From positions 221,694 to 285,693 of the forward strand of contig OENT01000037.1 of the NCBI GenBank assembly GCA_900239685.1: DNA of 64,000 bases. The letters are read 5' to 3'. The notes under the pieces are model-generated. The model worked only from the letters and a program-made list of their open reading frames with translations, was not told the DNA's origin and ran no database searches. Each line of letters starts with the position of its first letter. The first letter of the stretch is position 1. Below, piece by piece: positions 25,854-39,491 of the stretch. Origin of the DNA: Rotaria macrura. Its lineage: Eukaryota; Rotifera; Eurotatoria; Philodinida; Philodinidae. The translations under genes were made by a program, and so were the position numbers.

Positions 25854-26597
25854 TAGATATGTGCCAGGTAAGCACAAAGCAGGGTAGGGTAAGCACTGCG
25901 AAGGGTAGGGCAGAGCACAGGGTATGAATTCGGAGGAGTGGAGTACAAGATGGTGGAAGTAAAGATCCAATAAATTAAAGTTAAGTCAGAAAAAGAAAGA
26001 AATCATGGAAATTAAAGTAAATGTATTCTTAGCTGAGTCGTTAAGAAGGTGACTAACTTTGAGTGGCATATCCCAACCATTATTCATGTGTAGAATAAAC
26101 AAACCAACCTTAATTCAATCACAAAAACACATTAGTATATTGTACTTATATAGTAATGAAATAACTTCGAACGTCGGTGAAAAAAATCGATTGTACTTCT
26201 TTTGTTATTTAATTTTTTGTATTGTTTTCTTTAAATTCATGCTTTGTTAAAATGATTTTTATTTGTAAATATGTCCAAAAAATGATCAAAAACTATATAC
26301 GATGCGAAAAAACGAGTAACTTTGATGAACATTAAAGCATGGCTGGTAGATTCTACCGATTGAGGAAAAATAAGAATAACAAACCATAAAGGTATTATAC
26401 TATAAAATTTAGTGTAGCGTAGGGTAAACAAATCTAAAATTTTTGCAGGGTAGGGTAAGAGTAAAGAATTGTAGAAATTTTGCAGGTTAGGGTAGGGTGC
26501 AGAGAAGAGGACCTACACGGTAGGATAGGACAAGGTTAAAGAAAAATTCCTTTATCAGGGTACAGGGTAAGAGAAAAGTTTACCCTGGACATCTCTA
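25854..26597. mobile_element. 744-bp decayed non-autonomous hAT-like element rich in GGGTA
   Basis: The left end reads TAGATATGTGCCAGGTAA. The right end, read inward on the minus strand, is TAGAGATGTCCAGGGTAA, a diverged inverted pair resembling hAT termini of the YAGNGATG type. Flanking octamers CTAATTGC (25846-25853) and CTCATTAC (26598-26605) agree at 6 of 8 positions, as expected for an aged 8-bp duplication. Both subterminal regions (about 25870-25930 and 26410-26580) carry clusters of GGGTAGGGTA-type motifs on the plus strand, far more G-rich than the surroundings. The frames inside (26059-26250 plus, 26237-26431 minus) do not resemble a transposase. The telomere-like look of GGGTA is probably coincidental. 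Confidence 0.6.
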
Positions 26598-26605
26598 CTC
26601 ATTAC

Positions 26606-28322
26606 TGAGTCACTACTGTTTTTGTGCCATTTTACAATATATTCTATGTTATTTCTTTATAGATCACTTATAGAAGCCTTTTAATTGCAAAAGAAAACGG
26701 AAGTGTGCACGAGATTAGACCGAGTATGATACAAATTTTTCATCATTCCATAGATTCAGTAAGTACAGATATAAGTATCTCTCTCTTTCAAATACCAATG
26801 TCTTGGAAATAATCTCATCATAAGTAGTGATAACTAACAATAACTAGTTCATTGATAAAAACAGTCGGATAGGAGGTGAATAAATTTTCACGATCACAAC
26901 ATACGAATGATGAGTGGATATGTGTATATACGGGAAAAAAACAATTAACACCCTTCAGTGTAAATCTTATACAAAAACAATAAGCAAACATGTACGGATA
27001 TGAAAATATATGAACGCTTCGAAAAATGAAATCTAACATAAAGACGAAGGTGTATCCGATTTTTTATTTTTCATGGAGCTTTCGTCAAGAAAGGATGACT
27101 AAACAACATCTGAAATGTTCTTTGAAAAAATAACCGACGACAATTGTATCAGTTTCTTAATAAAAAAATGAATGACATTATGTCGTAGATGAAGTAGAAT
27201 AAGTACCAATAGTATATGCTGATATTATTCATAGAAGAATAGGCGTAGAAACTCAGACTGTAATCTAATTTCAGTTTAGAAGCATTCTCGACCTCTTTCT
27301 TATTTGATCATATATTTCCACAATCACATATCACAATATATTTTATCAATCATTTCTTTCATTTTACACTATACGATAGTGGAGGTGAAATCGAAACTTA
27401 CTAAAAACCATTTGATCAAGTCTACGACTCGGACATTCGTGTGACAAGTGTACGATATGATGTAAACAAAACTGAGAAAACTTATCATGGCAGTTAGTAA
27501 TGAGCGACGCGGCACTCATAAAAACATCTGAAAGAAAGCGATTCTATTTGATGTTTTATAATTGGCTTGATTACTTGAATCATGCAACGATTTATGAGAT
27601 CAGTGTTTCAGTTATCTTGTCTCTGGTAATGCAAATATTTATAACAAGCTAAAATTGTCCCGTTTGAGTTTAGTTAATATCTCTAGTTGTGAAAAATTTT
27701 TTTTATGAATCCATATACACCGTGAAAACGAGTTGAACAGCATTTCATGTAGAAATTAACTGTGCAGATCAATCAGTATAACATGAAAGAGATACGTATT
27801 CATGAAAAGTACATCACAACTAGGATGGTACTTATTTCATAACAATGAAAAGATTCCAGTGCTATCTACCGAATTTCTTATTTCTCTACTTATCGGTTAT
27901 GGACCGCATAAAAAATGAGATAGAGAACGATGAATAGAATGTCAGAATAAAATTCTCTCAATCTTTAAATGAGTCAATCGAGAAGAGAATTCCACCAAAA
28001 TAAATCAACCAACCCAACTGAAATAGTATGTGTTATAAGATTCACATAGAAAAACAATCCCATCGCTTGTATAATCATAGGCCTGGTGCATTATAAAAAT
28101 AGAAAGATTTAGTTCTTAATTGACTGAATCGATCTATGAATTGGTAGATGTAACGAAAAATCACAATTCTATAGTTTTTATGAGCAAGCGGCATAAAATT
28201 TTAAAAGTTCGTTGGATAAAAAGTATGAATAAATGTCGTAGAAACATGGATTACTTGTTTGACGAAAGTCTGTTTGTATTTAGTCGACCATTATTTCAGA
28301 TTTCACATAGCATGTTCGTATA
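26606..28322. other. 1.7-kb gene-free stretch
   Basis: I see no gene or element. It forms the 3' flank of the dehydrogenase gene. Frames at 26818-27039 (minus) and 28120-28392 (plus, overlapping the dehydrogenase) are chance. Confidence 0.5.
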
Positions 28323-29300
28323 TTATTCCATAAGTTGTTTGCTTAGGCCAGTAGGAAGGGCGCCTCGCAGACTTTGCCGTGTCATTACATAATCAGCAAG
28401 CCAAGCTGGACCTCTTGAAAGTGGAAACATAATGCAACTTGATTGCCATCCAGGTCGGTAACGAATTCTTGGGACTGTATTCATGACGGCATGCTTTAGT
28501 GCTTGCACTACTTTAGCAGGATTTTCAGCATATCTCATGAATAAATTATTTCCGACTTCTTTAATTTCTTTTTTAGCATATTCTTCACCCCATCGAGCTT
28601 TAACATCTTCTGACAGTCCATTCCATAAGGTGTGTGATAATCTATCGTGTCCTTCAATAATGCCAGTACGCATAAAACCTGGCTCTATAATACTAACACG
28701 TAAATTCCATACAGCCATTTCACGTCGAAGACAATCAGAAAATGATTCGAGGGCATATTTTGATGCTGCATATGCTGACATACCTGGTTTGGTCAGATAA
28801 CCGGCAACAGAACAAATATTGACTACGCGTGAATCACGTTTAGCAATAAGTAGTGGTAGAAATTTTTTTGTCATTGTAACATGTCCAAAGAAATTCACAT
28901 CCATCAATTTACGAATAGATTCTACTGATATCCAATCAATCAATCCACCTGTACCAAGGCCAGCATTATTTACCAGTGCGTGAAGTACTTTAGTTTTATT
29001 GCTGACCATTTTGTAGGCTTCATCAATATCGTCTTGACACGTGATATCTAATTTGAAAACAGTTGCTTGCGATGACAAACAACTTTTGAGTGAATCTAGA
29101 TTACTTGGAACAAGGACACCGGCTAGTACATTGAAGCCTTGTGTGTCTAATTCAATGGCTAATCCACGACCGAAGCCACTGTCACATCCACTAATTAATA
29201 CATATTTACCACGTGGACTTATATCTGGTGATGGATTCAAATATTGGTAGACTCGATAGGCTATATAAGCGAGTATTATTAAACCGATGAACATACACAT
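28323..29300 (-). CDS. Membrane-anchored short-chain dehydrogenase/reductase, SDR9C (retinol / 17-beta-HSD6 / BDH-like), 325 aa
   Basis: A classical SDR that probably oxidises or reduces a retinoid, steroid or hydroxyacid with NAD(H) or NADP(H). Residues 2-20 form a hydrophobic N-terminal anchor (FIGLIILAYIAYRVYQY), as in ER- or mitochondria-bound family members. The cofactor motif appears as S-G-C-D-S-G-F-G-R-G (37-46), the NNAG motif at 111-114, the catalytic Ser at 164 (NICSVAG) and the catalytic Tyr/Lys at 177 and 181 (YAASK). EPGFMRTG at 206-213 is the typical post-catalytic turn. The length matches the SDR9C subfamily. It is a single uninterrupted exon, unlike most genes here; SDR genes are often transferred or retrocopied, but nothing else points to either. 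The substrate cannot be read from the sequence. Confidence 0.85.
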   Translation of the reverse strand: MCMFIGLIILAYIAYRVYQYLNPSPDISPRGKYVLISGCDSGFGRGLAIELDTQGFNVLAGVLVPSNLDSLKSCLSSQATVFKLDITCQDDIDEAYKMVSNKTKVLHALVNNAGLGTGGLIDWISVESIRKLMDVNFFGHVTMTKKFLPLLIAKRDSRVVNICSVAGYLTKPGMSAYAASKYALESFSDCLRREMAVWNLRVSIIEPGFMRTGIIEGHDRLSHTLWNGLSEDVKARWGEEYAKKEIKEVGNNLFMRYAENPAKVVQALKHAVMNTVPRIRYRPGWQSSCIMFPLSRGPAWLADYVMTRQSLRGALPTGLSKQLME

Positions 29301-32300
29301 GTCAACAATAATGTTTGTAAATATGCAGAAGCAATATATCTAACAAGACAAAACAGTTGTTCTCTATCGGGTTAGTGTAAGAAACAGGGTAGTATGCCGT
29401 TATAAAAAAGAAGCCGAGAATCGCACGTCTGCCGTTCTTTTATATTAGTTTCTTTTTTGTCGTGGTTTTCTTTTTCGTTCGTGATGTTTTGTATTTATTT
29501 AGAGGGCTATCCTATTGATATAATGATATCTAGACAAGTATAGAATCCAATACTGTAGTTATCTATATAAAAAAGCTAGAAAACATATCTCGATTATATT
29601 AACATGGTTCATAGTGAAATTTTCGATCGAGATGATGACTTCTATTAATATTCATAATGATGCATCGAACATTAGTTTATTCAATAGTTTTTATCTAAGA
29701 AGCAACCAACTATGCGGATAGCATAACATTTAGTTCACTGTTGCAAATCTAATCAATACAGAAAACGTAGAAGAAAATTGTTGTAGAAAGGTATCGATCA
29801 TTAAAAAGCATGAATACATAGAGATTTCGTCATCATCATAGGAATTTTCAAATAAACAGATTTCGATTTGTATATTTCATATCGATAGCGCATATCTGTT
29901 CTCCTAGAAAACTTTCATCTTTCCAACAAAACTTCATTGATCAGTACTATCGTATAGAATGATCAAGGCTACGATTAATTGTGACCATGTTGGAACGAGT
30001 CTTGTGTATCATTATAAATGCCTATACACAGTTCACTGATGAAGCAATTAAAACTGTTATTATTGAAGTCTTTTTACAAATAGGTATAAAATGTTGTTGT
30101 CTGTGTGAAGCAACACAAATCAATAGAAAAACCGATGTCTTTTATGTTAAAATAAGCTCGTTTGTAAATATTTAAATACTTGCTTTTTCAAATAATGAAT
30201 CGATACATAGAATTAAACATAATCTTACTCCAAAATTATATGTGTATGGATGTAAGAAAAAAAACTTCAAATCCATCTAGTCGTAATTTTTCTTCATCTC
30301 TTGTTGACGGGTAGCCATCCTGTAAGAATATTATCAGACATATATAATATTTCGATCAAAATGAAAGTAGGTCTATATGTATCAATACAAAAACTCTAGA
30401 CACGTATAACAACAATCTTGAAGTATATTTTTCAATTTGATTATGGAATTTTCTACGTGATCTACTATAATATATATTGTCAGCTATTTTCACATCTATT
30501 CATCAGTAAATCATTCGTGGTGACTACATTACAAGTTTGTCCAAGTTCATGTTTATATCATTTTAATTATTTTGAATAAGACAATGTTTACATAATCCTA
30601 TTTATCGAGCATGGTATGAATAAGCAGATCCTGCTACTGTAGGTCAGAATTGAAATCCATGACCGATAGATAAGAAATATATGTACGAAAAATAAAAATG
30701 ATTGTCACAAGTATAATGAAAATATCAATAATTTCATCGATAGACACCAACTGAATGATATTCAAACAACACAGATCATCTGTTATTTGTAATCGTTCAT
30801 CTACGAAATCTCGACTAAAATTCAACCTAGTATACAAAATAATTCTATGTTCTTCTCCTTTGTATGAAGATTTATATTAGAAACTGTGACAAAAATTTCT
30901 CATTTTCTTGAAACTTGACTATATTTACTTACATTGAAGCTTAGCATAAATTTTATAATTTGAATATAAATCCGATGCAATATTTATTACTTTACTTTGT
31001 TTAGATTATTTTATTTCATGTTATCTAAACGTAGAAACCTATAAACAACGACTACGTAGTTTAATCATTTGTATTGATTAATAATTAATAGGTCATGCAT
31101 TTCTTGTCGGTACTAAGCTCATTGATGCGTAAAATGATGAACTATGGGGTTAGGCACTTGCTATTATTATTCAAGTTACCAATGAAGTTCAAACGTTGAA
31201 ACAAAAATTTTAAATCTAGTTTCCCGATTCATAACGGAGAAAACAATATTGAAAAGACGATAGAAACATGAATCTAGCATACATTGAATCTTAACATTCG
31301 AATCAGATGATCGAATGTGTAGACGTAGGATAAATTGGTAGGAAAGAGTCAAGACAACATGAACAATTCAGTCTTATCCGTAAAAACGTGCATGTAACAC
31401 AGGCCATTGAAAAAGCAATCTGAGACAGAAGTTTGTTGAGGTTAAGAAATAGTCGGATTCAAAGTACCAACTTGAAGTACGAGTTTGAACAGAAGATATT
31501 GAAATTTATGTTCGTAATATATGTTCCACGATGTTTATCATGTTTTTCGATTGATCAATCTCATTTAATATAGAAATGATTGATCACACAAGAGAATGTT
31601 GTTTCATTATTGAAATAAATATGCTGAGAGGAATTCAGGAAACATATTTTGTTCTTTTGTAGTAAAAAATCTAATAAATTTTTAAGATAAAAATGTTGAT
31701 TTTGTAACTCTTCCAATTCAGAAAGCAATGCAGATTTTCACGGAAATAATCAAAATAATAAAACACAAGAAATTTTTCATAGATAATGCGAGATTTTCAA
31801 ATCCATCTAAATCTTGATAGAATACAATAATCTATTACGAAGTACGACGGGTATTTCATTACTTTTCTTAATCCTAGTAATGCATGAGACCATAGAGCAT
31901 CAACAATACGATTCATCAATGAAACTGATTTCTGCGTTTTAAAGTTTTCATGACAAATTACTTTTATGTATAATTAATAATGAGTAAACCATCAATGAAT
32001 GATTAGTGAATATTTTTCAATGAGCATGAAATATTAGAAGCATATATCTTCTATGACGGTGTGGGAATAGGTCTCTCAAAGTAATTAATTTATAATTATA
32101 AACAAGTTTCGCAGGACGAAAGAATATTCACACCATAAAAATTTCGTTCCGACTTACAATAATTAAAAGAAAATATATGATATCAATTAAACACAAATCT
32201 ATTGAATATTTATTATTGACATGAAAACACATACATGTATAGATTCAATGTCTATTATATGAACATGCTGCATAACTTTTACAAAGTTGACACACTAATG

Positions 32301-32301
32301 T
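29301..32301. other. 3.0-kb gene-free stretch
   Basis: I see no coding exon or terminal-repeat element. The frames at 29981-30175 (plus) and 30634-30837 (minus) lack domains. The stretch carries the dehydrogenase promoter and the ABCA 3' untranslated region. Confidence 0.5.
32209..32214 (-). terminator. Polyadenylation signal of the ABCA gene
   Basis: A minus-strand AATAAA lies about 88 nt past the ABCA stop codon, inside an AT-rich flank. It was called from sequence and position only. Confidence 0.4.
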
Positions 32302-35300
32302 CTATACTATAGGATCAATAATATGCTGAAAATCTAGAAATATATGATCTAATGATGTCAATTGTACAGTATAATTTGATTCAATCATATTTTGTTGAAC
32401 AAGTTTTTCCAGTATTTTGAAAACATTTGATAGACTAGTTTTTGGATATGTATATTCATTTGTGTTATCAACACGTTTAAGAAGTGGTATATCAAATGAT
32501 GATTGAATCGGTGTTAATCTTATACGATAATCGTTGCCATATTTATGTTTAAGATGTCGAGGTGAACCTAAACATCTTGCATTGCCATGGACAAGTATTG
32601 TTAAACGATCACATAGTTGTTCACATTCAAGCATGGAATGTGAAGCAAATACGATGGATGTATCTATCGGACGATTATGTAATAGAATTCGAATGTGAGC
32701 ACGTAACAATGGATCAACTTTAGCTGTTGGTTCATCCAGTAGAAGAAGTGTTGGAGCACCAATAAGACATAGAGCTAAATGAAGACGACGACGAGTTCCA
32801 CCACTTAAATTTGATACTAAACGATCACGATATTTTTCTAATTGAAATTGAAACAAGATTAAATCATTCAATAGTGCTGGATCAAGACCGTGTATACGAC
32901 ATATATAATCAATAGACTGTTGAACAGTTAAAGCTGAAAAACTAATATCATCTTGTGGACAATAACCAATAGAATCTTCATTATTTTTATAAATATGACC
33001 ACTTGTTGCTCGTAATTCTCCAACTAACATTCGAAATGTTGTTGTTTTACCTGTGGTAAATAGAAATATTGATGTGCTATTGTAGTTGGAATATGAATAT
33101 TTTTTTTCTAACTATCAATTCATTTGCATACAGAAATAGGATTAATTGATACTCTAACGAAACATGATTTTTTCTATGTGTTAATTTCATACTGTTTTTC
33201 ACTATGTTTTGACCTTTGCATTCTCTAGATATACACATATGTTTTCAAATGAATAAAAGTTTAGTTTAGGTGTCACAAAAATGAACAATTTTCAAAATCC
33301 ATGTGAATAAATTACCGTTGGTGTTCGACAGTTGACTATCGATCTATCTAGGAAAAGAAGATGACTTATCCACTCATACCGTAAACTAGATAATTTAAGA
33401 GATACTATCATTTATTCTACGTGAAATTACTATAAGTAATAAAATTTCTAAAGTCCGTTTGACATTTCTTAGCGAAGACTAACTGACTTCTGTAGGTTTG
33501 TTTGAGTGAACTGTCATTTTCTTCATGAAGAGAATTCGAATTCTTCGCCGATTTCTGACAACATACTGAAACTATTCGTGCGAAATATCTTTTGTTCGTA
33601 TCGTAGTGTAAACATGCCGATTAACCTCAACGTTTCGTAATTAATCATTATGATCGGAATTTACCTCGATGCCAAGTTTTAGAGTAAAAAACATCGTTTC
33701 TAAACTTAATCATATATTTAAAATGGCAATGACAATAGGCAATGGAAATAAAATACTGTGAAAATAAAATATCTGAGTAACAGTTGACGACTAGTTTGTA
33801 TTCATTTCGTTCCTTTAAGAACTCGTTAAGATTAATATCGATGGATAAAGTCTAGACTACCTTGTTTATAATTGATGATGAAATTTTCTTCATTACACAT
33901 TCTCTTGGGAATGTAATTATAGGGAAGCATTATGTAAAATAGGATCGTTTTTTTGTAGCCGAGATCAGCGTGACTTTTATATAATTCTCTTTATGGATGA
34001 TTATTACTATTGAAAATTATTATTTTAGTTGTAATGATAAAACTAACGATGATGAATTTATATCTCATGTATTTTTTTCTAGTGTCACATGAAACATACC
34101 ACTTCCATTGAAACCTAAGAGACCAAAACATTGTCGATGAGGTATAGCAAATGTTAATCGATTAACAGCTGGATTGCTTGAAAAATTATAACATTTATAT
34201 AGATTATCAACAATAAGTGCTTCACGTTGTTTTTCTTCATGAGACATTGTTTCTATTCGTTGTCTTTCTTCCACAACATCATTATCTTCGTCTTGTTGAT
34301 GGATGTTACCTTGCACGCTGTGACCTATCACAGGTAATTTCCATGTATCTGCTATGATCAGTAAAATGAAATAAAGAATAAGTTGAGCAGCCATTATGAA
34401 TAAATGAATCAGAAGTTTATGTGGGTAACTTTCGTGATGAAATTGTTGAAATTGTTGATTTAGTGCTACGTTTAATTCATCGATTCTACATGAATACGGA
34501 CGAAGAATAGTTACTATCAATGTACATAGATTGACATTAGGAAAAACAAGAATGAATAACCATCGTAGAAAAGACATGATTTTTGTAAAAGTACGGTAAC
34601 CTTGAAAAAGTTGAAGGAATATATTAATTGTAGAGAAAAAATGAGCAAATTGTAGTATGAATATAATGATCGTTGCACCTAATATAGGTGATTTGAAATA
34701 TTTAGCTACAAGATAAATAAATGGTAGATTAACGACGAAAAATAATGGTGTTAATGCAAAAAATCGACTACTGAATGTGGATGAATGAACAAAACGTGCA
34801 ATAAGAATAAGAATAAGAAGCCATACAAAACATAATACAAGGTCACTAAGAAATATGACTGCCCAATAAACTGGTGAATGAAGACCATGAATAAGTGAAT
34901 ATGAATGAAGACCTGATTTATAGTCTTGAATAATTAAAGCGGCACATACGATTAAAATGAGGGATAGTAACATAGTCGATAAATGAAGTCGTGGTGGTAA
35001 TGTATAAAAGCAATAGATTAACGAAGGATGATTAAATAGTATAAAAGTTGGACCTTTTAATAAAGGATTTTCCGTATCATGACGACTAAAGTGCAATGGT
35101 ATAAGTGTTAGATTATCTAAAGATGTAAATATTGGGAGACATGATGTAATGACATTCGGTAAGATTGGTGATGGAACATAACATTCAACATGACCAGAAG
35201 ATAATATTCGAAGGCCGACAAGTTTTTTATAGTGTGAATAATCTGATTGCCATGTTTTTATTTCTATTGAAACAAAACAAAAATAATAGAACATTTTCAA

Positions 35301-38300
35301 TCGTTTATTTGTATTGGGTATTGGATTGAATGGTAAAATGTGTTTAAATCAAATGAATCGACTTTCGATAGAAGACGACTTTTTCTTCTCTCTACACAGT
35401 TTCTATATGAAACATAGCATAACTGTTTGATTCAGTATTCTATTGATAAATCATCTCTAGTCATATACGAACAAAGTCTAATTCTTTGCGTAGTTTTTTT
35501 GCTAAATTGAAAAGTGTATGGCACCTCGCATTTTTCAAGATAAAACTATTTCAGCGTTGATTTATATCAAAAATATAAAAAGAGTCATCAGTGATCGATG
35601 TTTCACTGATGTACATATATATGTATATATAGTTAATGGCTATCACTATTGGTTGAGTCATCCAGGATCTAATCGATATGATTTATAACATGTTTGAATA
35701 TAATAGAATAATTTTTGTTAATTGTGGATTCCGATCGAAGTATCAGCTTTCTGTTTTGTTGACTTCAATGTTTATCTTTCTAGTACAACGTTTTTCTTTT
35801 GCCGATACAAATTTTCTCAAATACTCTTGGAGAGACTAACGAAAAATAAACAATTATGAAATTGAAAATAATGTATTTTCTTCATCGACTATCAAACAAG
35901 AGCATTATCAAGTAATCATACGTACTTAGTAGATGGTTATCGAATTCTTGGGCAGAGTAGAACGATGGAGTGAATTTAATATCCAGATTTTTCAATGGTA
36001 ATTTACCGATTAGATTAGGATGCATTGATACAATATAACGAATATGTTCAGTAGATGATTCAGATTTAGGCGAAAACGATGGCATATATAGAGGTGCAAG
36101 ACCATAGGCCAAGTAGAGAATAAATATAACTGGTAATAAACGAGCTCGCCTTTGAAAAACTTGACCACGTCTAATTAATATACCCAAGAATTGCTGAGAC
36201 CATAGCCGAGTTCGTTCGGTAATTGTTCGTGCTTTAAACAATGTGTCAATTGAAGATCGAAGGGTACTTTCAACTAAATAGACATAGTTAAAAAAGAAAA
36301 ACAAATATGAATCAATCGTTGACACAAATACTATCTTCGCATGCACACACACACTATTTTACTATTGATCATTCAACTGTTTAAACGTCTGAAAATCGAT
36401 TTGTTTCTATAGGAATAGATCAATCCAATATTTATTCTTCCGTGACTAGGTTTCATAAGATTCTAAAATTTTCATCTTATGATAATGAAATTTTCTGAAG
36501 ATATTGTTGAGTGTTCGATTTTTCAAAAAGCATTCATCTTAAGTACTACATTGTTGATGCTATACAGAGAGTTGTGAACTTTGTGCAGTTTTCTTTTCGC
36601 ATAATTTATTACCAGGAAGATATTTGCGAATAACATATGAATTAATCGGCCACTGAGAGACTTTGCGAGAAAACTCAATTTTAGAAGACGCATACTAATG
36701 CACCAATCTGCTCTACATGTCATATTGAAATAACAGTAATGATTCATAGAACTAGTCCATTTGCTAATGACAATATTCGATGTGACGGGCAGCTTTCAAC
36801 AAAGTTTCATTAGACTTTATCTTCATGTTAAAATAAAAAAGACGATTATAAATAGATTGAGCGGCATTATTCTTGAATAGAAAGATGAACATGTTGAATT
36901 TGCTTTTAGAACGGATTCGATTTGCCACACGTTTCAATGATTCTACTAAGTCGGACTCAAGTTTCGAAGGCTGAGTCATAGTTTTTAGTACTACGAGGGG
37001 TGTTTAAGTTTAGATCTGTTGATGGAAGGACGATGAACGAAGTAAAGTTTCACTTATAAAGTTCATACAATAAATGATATAGTTATTTCTTGTCTTACCT
37101 GATGATAAACATTCTGTTGATGAAGTTAATTTTATAAATATATCATCTAGAGTAATATTTTCTAACGAATATTTTATATTGTCTTCTTCTAAATTTTCAA
37201 GTAAATGAATTAATTGTTTTCGACAAGGTACTTGTACGAAATGAGATTTTTCATCAATAATCCAATCTTTTGGTATGTATACGGGTATTTTGTCCAAATA
37301 AAGTCGGTCACCTGGTGGACCAAACTGTTGTTTTAATTCCAATACTGTCCCTTGTGAACGAATTTTACCACCATCAAGAATAATAATTGAATCACATAGT
37401 TCTTCAACTTCATCTAATAGATGGGAAGAAACTAATACTGTACGATTAGCTTTGTGTTCTCGAAGCCATGACCATAGTGTGCGACGAGCTACGGGATCCA
37501 ATGACGACGATGGTTCATCTAAATAGATTCATTGGATATTTGTTTCTGCAATTCAATCAAAACCTATATTCCTTACCTAAAATTATAATATTTGCTTGAC
37601 CAACAAATGCACATAGAATAGATAATTTTCGTTGCATGCCACCTGACAATGTATGGCATAGACGTTGACTATATGTATTCATGTCCATCATAGTTAATAG
37701 TTCTTGAATTTCTCCATTATCAATTCTGTGCTCTTTGGATCGTACACGAGCATAAAACTCTAATTGTTCTTGTACGGTTAAAGATGAAAAAAGCATATCT
37801 TGTTGTGGACAATAGCCAATATATTTTTGAAGTTCTGTTAAATTTTCATGTAGATCTCTATCATAAATTGTAATAGTACCATAGTCACATGATAGTAGAC
37901 CACAAATCATTTCCATGGTTGATGTTTTTCCCGCTCCATTTTGACCAATAAGACCATAGATAGTAGATTTTTTGAGTTTAAATGTGACATGATCAACAGC
38001 TAGTTGTTGTTCTGTGCTAGTTCGACCGTACATTTTTGTTAAATTATTTACTCGAACTGTTGTATCCAAATCAGGTAATGTTTCAACCATTTCCATATCA
38101 ATACTTTTACGTTGTTTTCCACTCTTCCATGGATGATTAAAGAAATTATCCAATGGCCATGACCATGGACGTGGAATACCATATTTACCTGGTCGAGTTT
38201 GTTCAAAATAAAACGCTAGAAGCCACATGAGAAACGTACCCAATAACATAAAGAACCATATTAATATGATTTCATTAACTAAATGACTACGGCCAAGGTC

Positions 38301-39491
38301 AGTATTTATTCGAAATAGAAGAATAAATAGACGTTTTATTGAATAAAATGGTAACCAAGCGGAAGCAATAAAATGAAACGTAACTGATAGCCGTATAGAA
38401 GATGAAAGTGCTAACCAACATGACATACAATAGATAAGCCATGACCAAATTGCTGCGCTAAGATTTCTGCTAAAAAAATGAGCAACAAGCACAGCACGCG
38501 AAAGAACTTGAATGGTCCACAAGAAAATTGTTGGAATAATTAACCATATTGATACATATGACAAATAGATACTTCCATCAAGGGAAATTTTTAATATTAA
38601 TATTAATAGTACATTTATTATGGACTGTATGAAAGAGATTCTCAAAAACCAAGCTAAACTATTTAATAGTGGTCGAATAGAAATAAGACGAAGTAGTTCC
38701 GTTATTCCTTGATGCTTTTCTTTGATTAATGAATGAAAAAGTAAATTAAAACCAAACAGAATACAACCATCAATAAAAATGAGAATGATAATTAATACAA
38801 AACGTGGTGCTATGTCGAAAAGAGAATCGGATGCAAATGATGCACATGGCCATGTATGTATAAATAGTTGCCGTTGTCGTATTGATGGATTTAGCAGAGA
38901 TTCAATTGAAAAATAAACTTGCAATAACACTTTTTCGTGGCGAAAATTTTTGTTTGAGCATATAGATAATGATGGATGATTAACTATCATTGAATCATCA
39001 TGTATATTTGTATTTTGACATAATTCTTGATTTTCATATAAGCATTGATAACTAATGCTATATCCCGTAGAAGTTTTATTAATTAAAAAATCTCCATTGT
39101 ATCGAGCAGAATTGGATGTTGAAATGAAACTACTATTTGAACATCGCCGTTTGAGACTACTTAGTAATTTCTTATCAACTATTTCTATTACTACATATGA
39201 TGATGGACAATCATTCATTAATGTATAATTAACAACATGGATGGATTCACGATACGGTATAATAGAAGATGGATTGATTTCGAAAAGTGTAGATGTTACT
39301 TGATCAGAGGACGAAAGTTTAGTGTTTGTATCCGATGCAGTATGAATCCATCGAAGGAGAAGTAAAAGAAGAAGAAATTTCAACGGGATAATTAACTCAA
39401 ATATTATTATCGGACAACATCGACATGCACGACAACGCCATGCATAACGAAGAGACTTTTGAATTAAAAGCCAGAGATGATTAAATAACAT
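32302..39491 (-). CDS. ABC transporter subfamily A, full transporter (TMD-NBD-TMD-NBD), 1531 aa
   Basis: An ABCA-type lipid or lipophile transporter in a cell or organelle membrane. Five exons (39491-37577, 37518-37099, 36273-35926, 35263-34100, 33050-32302) join in frame; all four introns are phase 1, of 58, 825, 662 and 1049 bases. The order is: a membrane helix near residues 30-45, a first external loop of only about 180 residues, several membrane helices, then NBD1 with Walker A GQNGAGKT, Q-loop YCPQQD, signature LSGGMQRK and Walker B ILDEP. The second membrane half follows, then NBD2 with Walker A GFNGSGKT, YCPQDD, LSGGTRRR and LLLLDEP. Both catalytic sites look intact. Intron 4 splits the second Walker A between Ser-Gly and Lys. 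The start is the first in-frame ATG (MLFNHLWLLIQKSLRYAW); the open frame extends 19 codons further without an ATG. The short external loops separate it from ABCA1 and ABCA4. The substrate is unknown. Confidence 0.88.

Noticed and set aside
25870..26580. GGGTAGGGTA clusters as an interstitial telomere
   Set aside because: The motif is irregular, the clusters sit inside an element with inverted ends, and the known bdelloid telomere repeat is different.
35590..35640. Short inverted repeat TCATCAGTGA...TCACTGATG as a transposon end
   Set aside because: It is only about 10 bases per arm with no target duplication, consistent with chance in an ABCA intron.
36990..37015. CTACGAGGGGTGTTTAAG resembles a mariner terminal repeat
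   Set aside because: No inverted partner was found in the ABCA intron, and the neighbouring frame (36764-36979) does not look like a transposase.
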